A DNA stretch of 9,874 bases from Candidatus Methanomethylophilaceae archaeon (GTDB taxonomy: Archaea; Thermoplasmatota; Thermoplasmata; Methanomassiliicoccales; Methanomethylophilaceae). The stretch lies in assembly GCA_017475875.1 (NCBI GenBank), contig JAFVET010000163.1, forward strand, positions 1 to 9,874. The letters are read 5' to 3'. The first letter of the stretch is position 1. Each line of letters opens with the position of its first letter. The notes under the pieces were generated by a model. The model saw only the letters and a program-made list of their open reading frames with translations. It did no database searches and was not told the origin of the DNA. Position numbers and translations under genes: made by a program. Below are positions 1-6,900 of this stretch, piece after piece.

Positions 1-25
1 CGATGACACGAGATGGTGTTTGTAT

Positions 26-1291
26 TCAGTACAGTATGATTTTGTCGACGGAAGCCATGTCACCCCATATCCATATGTCGACGCTGAACCAGTCCTGCAA
101 CCGGTCCTCATATGTGTTCCAGAAAAGGAAACTATGCTTCTCGTAGGTGTACATGAAACTGTGGGCGACGAGATGGACGTAGCCATCGTTGACATATCCC
201 GAGAAAAGGATCCCGGGTTCTCCAGTGAAACCATTGCCAACGGCCTTGGATTCGTCTACGTCGTGATCCGTATTGCCGCTTGAGCTCGTGAACGTGGTCA
301 CTAGAACAACATCTGGAATCGTATACGACCAGTTGTATGATGAATCAAAGTTGCCCACAGCATACGGGCCTCCGGAATATCCTGCGGATGCCCCGAGGTT
401 AACGGATGCGTTGGTAGTAGAACTCCCCTGTGTCGTATTCGGTCCCGCATAATGCATCGTGCCGGTGCTCACCATCGTATGTAAATCGAGTTCATCGAGC
501 CTGATGCCGTTCGCCGCGTCAGGTGCACCGCTGTGATAATAGTGGATCGTGTAGTAGTCTTTGTTCGGATCCAAGATGTTCGTGAGCCGGCTGATGCAGC
601 TCGTGAGGGTAGTGGTTCCGCGGCCGAATAAGGACACATCGGTGACGGTCTCATACGAGATTATCTCTGCACCGTTGTCGTCCAATGACAGCTGTGCCGG
701 CATACGGGACTGGTCTTGGGAAATCCACGAGGAACGCTTCAGCGATTCCACACGATCGTCCTCGACTATCGCGTCGCACCATAGGAGCAGATACGGAATG
801 GAGCCGTATACGTCGATGCCCCTCACGGAATAGGTGTATCCGATCCCGGAAGCATCGCGGTAGAACGCCTTTGACACGGCGCCTTCGCAACCGATTTCCA
901 CTGATGTCCGAACGACATCTCCGAGGCCTGAATCGGCAATGTCCAAAACCATCACCGGAACCCCGGACGCAACGGATTTCGATATCTCCTCCCCTGCGGC
1001 CTTGGTACCGACCGTCTTCATCCAGGAACCGTCCATGACGGTGACGTCCGATTCTCCGACGGACGAATCTGAAACGATAGCATTCGGGAGGATGTCACCT
1101 ATGACAACCCCGACTTCATAATCACTTGACAGAAGAAGGACCGTACCGATGTCGCATTCCTTGGCCAGATTCGATACGTCCCGGCTGGAAGCATCGGAAT
1201 CCGAATCCCGAATGGCGAAAAACGTTGTTAATGCAATGACGACGATCAGCACCGTAACCAGTACGAGAAGCTGTGACTTACGTTGCATCAT
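26..1291 (-). CDS. Membrane-anchored, probably extracellular protein of unknown function
   Basis: I do not recognise this 421-residue protein. It has a short basic N-terminus (MMQRK) followed by a strongly hydrophobic stretch at about residues 7-27, then an Asp/Ser-rich hinge, so a signal-anchor or signal peptide is likely, with the rest outside the cell. Residues about 45-180 alternate hydrophobic strands and helix-like segments and could be a Rossmann-like domain, for example the VTVMDGSW and VPVMVLDIAD segments; this is a weak inference. Residues about 240-421 are rich in Tyr, Trp, Ser, Thr and Asn and look beta-rich, with three N-glycosylation sequons (N285, N294, N320). Four cysteines are visible (46, 135, 172, 232). 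Two ATG codons stand in tandem; a GTGAT element directly precedes the first, which would put a normal 3-nt spacing before the second (1288). The stop is TGA. Base composition looks more AT-rich than the pyr genes. It is transcribed divergently from pyrB. Confidence 0.85.
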   Translation of the reverse strand: MMQRKSQLLVLVTVLIVVIALTTFFAIRDSDSDASSRDVSNLAKECDIGTVLLLSSDYEVGVVIGDILPNAIVSDSSVGESDVTVMDGSWMKTVGTKAAGEEISKSVASGVPVMVLDIADSGLGDVVRTSVEIGCEGAVSKAFYRDASGIGYTYSVRGIDVYGSIPYLLLWCDAIVEDDRVESLKRSSWISQDQSRMPAQLSLDDNGAEIISYETVTDVSLFGRGTTTLTSCISRLTNILDPNKDYYTIHYYHSGAPDAANGIRLDELDLHTMVSTGTMHYAGPNTTQGSSTTNASVNLGASAGYSGGPYAVGNFDSSYNWSYTIPDVVLVTTFTSSSGNTDHDVDESKAVGNGFTGEPGILFSGYVNDGYVHLVAHSFMYTYEKHSFLFWNTYEDRLQDWFSVDIWIWGDMASVDKIILY

Positions 1292-1314
1292 ATCACGTTT
1301 TTTGAATGTACCTC

Positions 1315-1336
1315 TTTATTATATATATGTATAAAC
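1315..1336 (-). promoter_or_regulatory. TATA-like promoter of the 26-1291 gene
   Basis: Read on the minus strand this is an unbroken AT tract beginning GTTTATACATATATATAA, a good match to an archaeal box A. It lies about 25-45 nt upstream of the tandem ATG at 1286-1291, so transcription would begin at roughly 1298-1306 and leave a very short leader. Inferred from position and composition only. Confidence 0.55.
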
Positions 1337-1528
1337 TACGAACGGTTTCCCCGACCGGCAGTCGCGCTGAACCGATGCCGTGTGATCGGCGGGAACGTGG
1401 GTACCCGTCCGCATGTCGTTCGGTCGGACAGAGTCTATTTCGTATGTCGCATCCCCTCCAGTGATAGTGCAATATCCCCCATGAAAGGCCGGCGTCGCTG
1501 TATCCGCCAGACGCTCCGACGGACCTTC
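1337..1528. other. Divergent intergenic region without a recognisable gene
   Basis: About 190 bases between the two outward-facing promoters. I find no tRNA, no hairpin followed by poly-T, and no open frame with a credible start signal and composition. It contains a perfect 8-bp palindrome, GGGTACCC at 1399-1406, and a separated inverted pair, CCGACC near 1353 and GGTCGG near 1422. Either could be an operator for one of the flanking genes, but neither is strong enough to call. Confidence 0.4.
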
Positions 1529-1545
1529 TAAAAATATCTTTAATA
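1529..1545 (+). promoter_or_regulatory. TATA-like promoter of the pyr operon
   Basis: The AT-rich run TAAAAATATCTTTAATA stands out in a GC-rich surrounding. TTTAATA at 1539-1545 is centred about 25 nt before the pyrB ATG at 1567, the usual archaeal distance from box A to the transcription start. pyrB has no clear Shine-Dalgarno sequence just upstream (GGCACC only), so a leaderless or nearly leaderless pyr transcript is likely. Confidence 0.6.
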
Positions 1546-1566
1546 CGCACATCTGGATATGGCACC

Positions 1567-2499
1567 ATGGACCTCTACGACAAGGACGTAGTATCAATCC
1601 GTGACTTCACCAGGGACGAGATAGAGTCTATCCTGGACCTCTCTCAGGAGATGGTCCCTTACGCTCTGGGGGAGAAGACGGACCGCAAACTGGACGGCAG
1701 GATCCTCGGAAACCTGTTCTTCGAACCCTCCACCAGGACCAAGCTCTCCTTCGAAAGCGCGGCCTATCGCCTGGGATGCGACGTCATAGACGTCTCCGAG
1801 ATGTCCATGACGTCGATCTCCAAAGGCGAGACCCTGGCTGACACGATCAAGATGGTGGACGCGTACTGCGACCTCATCGTCCTGCGTCACCCCTACGAGG
1901 GTGCCGCAAGGTTGGCCGCGAAGTTCTCCGAGAACCCGGTCATCAACGCCGGTGACGGAGCCGGTTCCCATCCCACCCAGACGTTGCTCGACCTGTTCAC
2001 CATGAGGGAGGCCAAAGGCACCCTCGAAGGACTCAACATTGTCCTGGTCGGCGACCTGAAGTACGGCCGCACGGTGCACTCCCTGGCCGACGCCCTCACG
2101 ATGTTCGGGGCCAAGCTCACCCTGGTCGCACCGGACAGCCTCCAGATGCCGGACGACATAGTGTCCCACCTGGAATCCAACGGATGCCACCCGAGGAAGA
2201 CCTCGGTGATCGACGACGTTATCGACCAGGCGGACGTGTTGTACGTAACCAGGATCCAAAGGGAGAGGTTCCCCGACCCGGCCGAATACAACAAGGTCGC
2301 GGGAACGTACCGCATCGACAACGCGATGCTCAGGGAGGCGAAGAGCGACATGATCGTCATGCACCCGCTCCCCAGGGTCGGAGAGATCGCCCCGGAGGTC
2401 GACGGCACCAGGCACGCGAGATACTTCAAACAGGCTTTCAACGGAGTCCCGGTCAGAATGGCCCTCCTCTGCGCCATACTCGGAGGTGGACGCTCATGA
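1567..2499 (+). CDS. pyrB: Aspartate carbamoyltransferase, catalytic subunit
   Basis: Catalyses carbamoyl phosphate + L-aspartate -> N-carbamoyl-L-aspartate, the committed step of de novo pyrimidine synthesis, in the cytoplasm. At 310 residues it has the normal family length. The carbamoyl-phosphate loop FFEPSTRT is at 51-58; the 80s loop carries S83 and K86 before GETLADT; R107-HP, H135-PTQ, R168-TVHSL, R229 in the VTRIQ segment and the HPLPR loop (P267, L268, P269) match the E. coli active-site set (STRT 52-55, S80, K84, R105, H134, R167, R229, PLP 266-268). No key residue is missing. The stop overlaps the pyrI start as ATGA, so the two chains of the holoenzyme are translationally coupled. 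First gene of a four-gene operon with a TATA-like box about 25 nt upstream. Confidence 0.98.
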   Translation: MDLYDKDVVSIRDFTRDEIESILDLSQEMVPYALGEKTDRKLDGRILGNLFFEPSTRTKLSFESAAYRLGCDVIDVSEMSMTSISKGETLADTIKMVDAYCDLIVLRHPYEGAARLAAKFSENPVINAGDGAGSHPTQTLLDLFTMREAKGTLEGLNIVLVGDLKYGRTVHSLADALTMFGAKLTLVAPDSLQMPDDIVSHLESNGCHPRKTSVIDDVIDQADVLYVTRIQRERFPDPAEYNKVAGTYRIDNAMLREAKSDMIVMHPLPRVGEIAPEVDGTRHARYFKQAFNGVPVRMALLCAILGGGRS

Positions 2500-2969
2500 A
2501 CACACAGGTGAAGGAAGTCAAGCTGGCCCCCATCAGGAACGGTACGGTCATCGACCACATCGCGAGCGGTCAGGCGCTCAACGTGATGAAGATCCTCGGA
2601 GTGAACGAGAACAACATCGACTCCTCCATCAGCATCGGCATCCACGTGAGCTCCGGCAAGGCGATGGAGTGGAAGGACGTCGTGAAGATAGAGGACCGCG
2701 AACTGGACTCGAAGACCGTGGACAAGATCGCCCTCATCGCCCCCGACGCCACCATATCCATCATCCGCGACTTCTACGTAGCGGAGAAGTTCCAGGTGAA
2801 ACTGGACGACCGCGTCATCGGACTCGCGAGATGCAGCAATCCCAACTGCATAACCAACCGCGGGGAACCCGTGGATCCGGAGTTCTGCGTCATAGGCCGC
2901 CACCCGCCCGTCCTGAGATGCTGCTACTGCGACAGGATCCTCACCAACATCTCGGACAACCTCCTGTGA
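2496..2969 (+). CDS. pyrI: Aspartate carbamoyltransferase, regulatory subunit
   Basis: 157-residue regulatory chain that binds nucleotide effectors in its N-terminal domain and docks onto PyrB through a C-terminal zinc domain. The four zinc ligands are C113, C118, C142 and C145, giving the spacing C-x4-C-x23-C-x2-C, identical to E. coli PyrI (109/114/138/141). The N-terminus has the expected segments: the basic KLAPIRNGTVIDHI strand and the LNVMKILG helix. A strong Shine-Dalgarno GGAGGTG at 2482-2488 sits 7 nt before the ATG, inside the pyrB end, and fixes this start; a longer upstream reading in the same frame runs back through pyrB and is not real. It overlaps pyrB by 4 nt. PyrI presence indicates an allosterically regulated ATCase dodecamer rather than a bare PyrB trimer. 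Confidence 0.97.
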   Translation: MNTQVKEVKLAPIRNGTVIDHIASGQALNVMKILGVNENNIDSSISIGIHVSSGKAMEWKDVVKIEDRELDSKTVDKIALIAPDATISIIRDFYVAEKFQVKLDDRVIGLARCSNPNCITNRGEPVDPEFCVIGRHPPVLRCCYCDRILTNISDNLL

Positions 2970-2973
2970 TCCC

Positions 2974-3504
2974 ATGAGGATACTGTTAGTGACCGGCATG
3001 CCGGGCGCCGGCAAGGAGGAGTTGCTCAACGTCGCCAGAGACATGGGTATAGGTTTCCTGAGGATGGGGGACATCGTACGCGAGTACAACCGCACCTCGG
3101 GCGACGCGGAGAAAGGGATGAGCGTAGGGGAGACCGCATCGACACAGAGGGAGCTGAACGGCAAGGACATCTGGGCCAGGAGAGCCATGGAACGGATGTC
3201 CGGCCAGCTCTTCCTCGTCGACGGGTGCAGGAGCATGGACGAGGTGCGCTCGTTCAGGGGACTCTCCGACGACGTCCGCATCATCGCGATTCACGCTCCG
3301 CCGGAGACACGCTACCAACGGCTCGTCGCCCGCAAGAGGGAGGACGCCCCGACCGACAGGGAATCGTTCGACGCGAGGGACTCCCGCGAGCTCGGATGGG
3401 GGATGGCGGAAGTCATCGTCCTGTCCGACCACATGCTCATCAACGACGGATCGTTGGAAAAATTCCATGCCGAATGCGGGGAACTCCTCAAGGAGCTCTC
3501 ATGA
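2974..3504 (+). CDS. UPF0200-family P-loop nucleotide-kinase-like protein
   Basis: 176 residues with the adenylate/dephospho-CoA-kinase-like fold of the archaeal UPF0200 family, whose substrate I do not know to be established. The P-loop is GMPGAGKEE (8-16): the lysine (K14) is present but the usual Ser/Thr after it is Glu (E15). MGDIVRE (31-37) follows; a Walker-B-like LFLVDG (79-84) leads to the family signature DGCRS, with D83 and R86. A lid-like basic RKRED segment is at 120-124 and RDSRELG at 135-141; N157 sits in the C-terminal IND motif. The gene starts 4 nt after the pyrI stop, with GTGAT (2966-2970) as ribosome-binding sequence, and its own stop overlaps the next ATG. The operon suggests a link to pyrimidine nucleotides, but that is inference only; other family annotations say AAA ATPase or dephospho-CoA kinase-like. 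Confidence 0.85.
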   Translation: MRILLVTGMPGAGKEELLNVARDMGIGFLRMGDIVREYNRTSGDAEKGMSVGETASTQRELNGKDIWARRAMERMSGQLFLVDGCRSMDEVRSFRGLSDDVRIIAIHAPPETRYQRLVARKREDAPTDRESFDARDSRELGWGMAEVIVLSDHMLINDGSLEKFHAECGELLKELS

Positions 3505-3767
3505 GGTTCACCACCGCCCGCCTCTGCGGCGGCAAAGCCCTGATGGCCATATCGTCGGACATGATGGACATCGATATGGGACGGGCGCGGGAAACCGTCG
3601 CGGGTTGGGGCTGCCGCATCATCCAAGAGGACGACATGATGCTGCTTTTCGAGTGGAACGGCATGGAGACCACGCTGTATCCTACCGGAAAGGTCATGTT
3701 CTTCCCCCTCGAGGACAAGGCCGCTTGCATCCGCTACGCCACAGAGATCCTCGAACAGCTTCGCTGA
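3501..3767 (+). CDS. Small conserved-looking protein, possibly half of a TBP-like fold
   Basis: 88 residues; I do not recognise a named family. The ATG overlaps the kinase stop (ATGA) and an AAGGAG Shine-Dalgarno at 3490-3495 lies 5 nt upstream, so this start is well supported and an in-frame reading beginning further upstream within the kinase is not. Predicted order by eye is strand (12-19), helix (about 26-35), paired strands (38-52 and 56-62), strand (64-70) and a long amphipathic C-terminal helix (72-87). This order, and the pattern ETTLYPTGKVMFF followed by an Ala-rich helix, resembles one repeat of a TATA-binding-protein fold (TTALIF-SGK-VVTG-helix). No membrane segment or signal is visible; one cysteine pair candidate is C9 and C38. 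Last gene of the pyr operon, with the terminator 75 nt downstream. Confidence 0.85.
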   Translation: MRFTTARLCGGKALMAISSDMMDIDMGRARETVAGWGCRIIQEDDMMLLFEWNGMETTLYPTGKVMFFPLEDKAACIRYATEILEQLR

Positions 3768-3842
3768 GCATCCATCCGTCGAATGACGGTCGTGCTCCGA
3801 AATGTTCCGACCAATCCACGAAAAAATAAAAACGGATAAAGT

Positions 3843-3888
3843 ACGGTCCGACCGGCCACCATCGGCTAGTCGGACCGTTTTTTTTTTT
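3843..3888. terminator. Strong bidirectional hairpin terminator between convergent genes
   Basis: ACGGTCCGAC at 3843-3852 pairs perfectly with GTCGGACCGT at 3869-3878, and after a one-base mismatch the stem continues with GGCC/GGCT around a six-base loop (3858-3863). On the plus strand an 11-T run (3878-3888) follows immediately, ending the pyr operon. On the minus strand the hairpin is followed within about 10 nt by a T-rich stretch (complement of the A-rich tract 3821-3840), so the same structure can end the 3913-7953 transcript. Confidence 0.88.
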
Positions 3889-3912
3889 GTTTTTACGGAA
3901 CCAGTGTCGGCA

Positions 3913-6900
3913 TCATGCCTCTTCTTCGGCGGACTCGACCAGGAACAGGACACCGTCCGATCCCTGGAACAACCTGCCCACCAGGTTCGCCGACTTCTCG
4001 GCGAGGACGTTGCCGTCCGCATCCTTGAACACCGTTGCTGGGAAGGACGTCGTCGAAACCGAGGAGAGGTCGTAACTGAACGCCACGTACTCCAGCCCGG
4101 TGCATCCCTTGAACGCATTGGACTCTATGGTCTTCACAGTCGTCCCGAAATCCACGACGGTCAGGTTGGTACAACCCGCGAACGCGTTGGAGTACACCCT
4201 CAGCACCCCTTCGGCGATGAGAAGGTTCCTGACCTCGGTGCAATTTTGGAAAGCACCCTTCCCGATGGAGGTCACAGCGAATTGGCGGTCCAGATGCTTG
4301 ACGTGGTCCATTACGATCACCACATCCATTGCTTCCGTGTATCCTGTGACCGACACGCGGAGCGGGTCCAGGTTGACCACGCTGTACTCGAGACCGCTGC
4401 TCACGAACGTGTATCCTATTTTGATTCCGTCGAGGTACAGGTCTCCGTCGGTACCCTCGAAGTACTTACCTTTGAGGGACGCGGGGGTCTCGGAAAGGAC
4501 CTTCTTCCCGTCATAGAAGGTGCAGTCGAAAGCCGACTTGTAGAGGGTCTTGAGTTCTGGTGAGAACGCTACGGACTCGATGGATGTGCATCCCGCGAAC
4601 GCTTCGGAATAGATCGTGGTCGTTAGACCGAGGTCCACGTGCCTCAAGTCCGTGTTGCCCTTGAATGCGCCTTCGGCAACCGATGTCACGGCGAACGAAT
4701 CCATCCCAGCGGGGACGAAGTCCGGAACAACCAGGTCGACGATCCCATCGGATCCTCCGATGAGGGACACACGGGTGGGACTCATGTTGACCACCTTGAA
4801 CTGAAGGTCACCGGTGTCTATGACGGTGTTCTTCTTGACAGATCCCTCGAGGTAAAGGTGTCCTCCGAGACCTGAGAAGAACTTGCCCTTGATGTTCTTG
4901 ACTGTGGCGTCTATCGCGGGGGTCCCCTTGTGGAAGGTGACGCTGAAGGCGTCTGCTCCCAGGGAGGACAGCGCGGTGGGTCCTTCGACGATCTCGAGGG
5001 GACATCCGTAGAAAGCCCTCTCCTCGATGGTCTTCAGCGAACTGGGCATTCCGACGTACGTGAGTGACGTGCAACCTTCGAATGCACCTGAATATACCCT
5101 CAGCAGGCCGTCCGGCAGAGCAACGTACTCGAGGTCCGTGCATCCCTTGAAGGCGTCGGTGCCAACGGAGGTTATGTCGAACGTCTTGCCCTTGTAGGTG
5201 ACGCTGGAGGGGATGATGAGGGCTTCGGAAACCGATTCGAACCCTATGAGCGACGCACGTGTCGGGTTGAGGTTCGCGATGCTGTAGACGAACCCGTCCA
5301 CGGTGAAAGGCACACCCACGCCGATTCCATCCACGTACAGGTGGCCGTTCCCGCTGCCCTCGAAGTCCAGCCCCTTGAGGGCGGACACGGTCTTGGACAA
5401 GGTCTTCGACCCGTTGTGGAACGTGCAGTCGAACGCCGATTTGCTCAGCGTCGACAACGTCGTCGGGAACCCGATCGACTTTATCGAACCGCATCCGGCG
5501 AAAGCACCGGTCTCTATGGTCTTGAGGACATCGGACAAATCCACGTACTCGAGGGATGTGCACCCATTGAACGCATTGGCGTATATGGTCGTGACCGAGG
5601 TCATTGAGACGGACTTGAGGCCTGAGTAGTCCTTGAAGGCTTCCGCAGCCACCGAAGTCACGTCGTAGGTCGAACCTCCGGCATAGACGGTTGCCGGGAT
5701 CTCCATGTCCACGATCCCGTCGACCGCACCCAGGAGGGATACGCGCTTGGGGTTCGTATTCACGACCTTGAAAGTCATGTCACCCGTGTCGACGACCGTG
5801 TTCTTCACGACCGAACCGTTGGCGTAATGGTGTCCGCCCGTTCCCGTGAACGTCTTTCCCTTGAGGTCCGCGGGCGTCGTTGCCAACACGGCGGTGCCTT
5901 TGTGGAACACGACGTCGAAAGCGCTCGCGTCCAAGGATGCCAACTTGGACGACACGACCACGGTCGTGAGCGACCCGCATCCGGCGAAAGCGTCTGCCTC
6001 TATCGTCTTGAGGGTGCTGCCCATATCGACCTCCTGGAGGTTCGAACATCCCTCGAATGCTCCGGAATACAGTCTGAGCATGCCTTTGCCGAGAGTCACG
6101 GAGACCAACGTCTGGGAATCCTTGAAGGCGTCCTTCGCCACCGAGGTCACTTCGAAATCCTTTCCACAGTACTTCACGGTCGAGGGGACTGCAAGCTCCT
6201 CGATCTCGTCGACGGAACCGAGCAGGGACACCCTCAGGAGGTTTGTGCTTATCACGCTGTAGCTGAGTCCCCCGGAGGTGAACACGTCGCCTACGGATGC
6301 CCCGACGCGGCACATCTTGCCGTCGAATTTGATGAACCTGTATCCCGACAGATCCTCCGCGGTGTCGGCAAGGAGGTTCCCATCCTCGTCGACGAACGTG
6401 TAACCCAAGGTACCGTCGATGTAGGTCACACTGGATGGGATGCTGAACGTCTTGAGGGACGAGCATCCCTCGATGATGTTGCGGTACAACTTGGTGATTC
6501 CGTCCGGCAGGTCCAGGGACTCGAGGGACGAGCAACCGCTGAACATGTTGGCGCCGATGGTATCGAAGGAATCGGGGAACGTCACCGATACCAGGGACGA
6601 ACAACCCTCGAACATCCATCCTCCCAATTCGGTGACACCTGCAGGTATGTCCGCTACTTTCAAGGATTTGCAGTCTGCAAACGCACCGTAACCGATCTTC
6701 TTCAGAGTGGATGGCAGAGACACCGATTCCAACGATTCGCAGTAGATGAAGGCGTTGGCAGGCAGGCTCGTGATGCCTTCCCCAACCGTCGCGGTCTTCA
6801 TGGACGCACAGTTCCAGAACGCCCCGTAATCGAAGGTGGTGATGGTGCCCGGAATGTCGATGGACTGCAGCGATGTGCAGTCCCTGAACGAATACGATGT

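Noticed and set aside
1399..1406. Palindrome GGGTACCC in the divergent spacer as an operator
   Set aside because: Only 8 bp, one copy, and not positioned against either promoter; expected by chance often enough that I do not call it.
1293..1597. Two 91- and 92-codon minus-strand frames in the spacer before pyrB
   Set aside because: No ribosome-binding site, they start inside pyrB or at its edge, run through the TATA-like element, and the translations have no protein-like pattern.
1893..3284. A 463-codon open frame on the minus strand across pyrB, pyrI and the kinase gene
   Set aside because: It lies antisense to three genes with complete catalytic and zinc motifs; the long frame is a by-product of GC-rich codon use, and its translation has no recognisable domain.
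3913..3990. C-terminal sorting or transmembrane anchor on the LRR protein
   Set aside because: The last residues are acidic and short (ESAEEEA), with no hydrophobic helix and no sorting motif.
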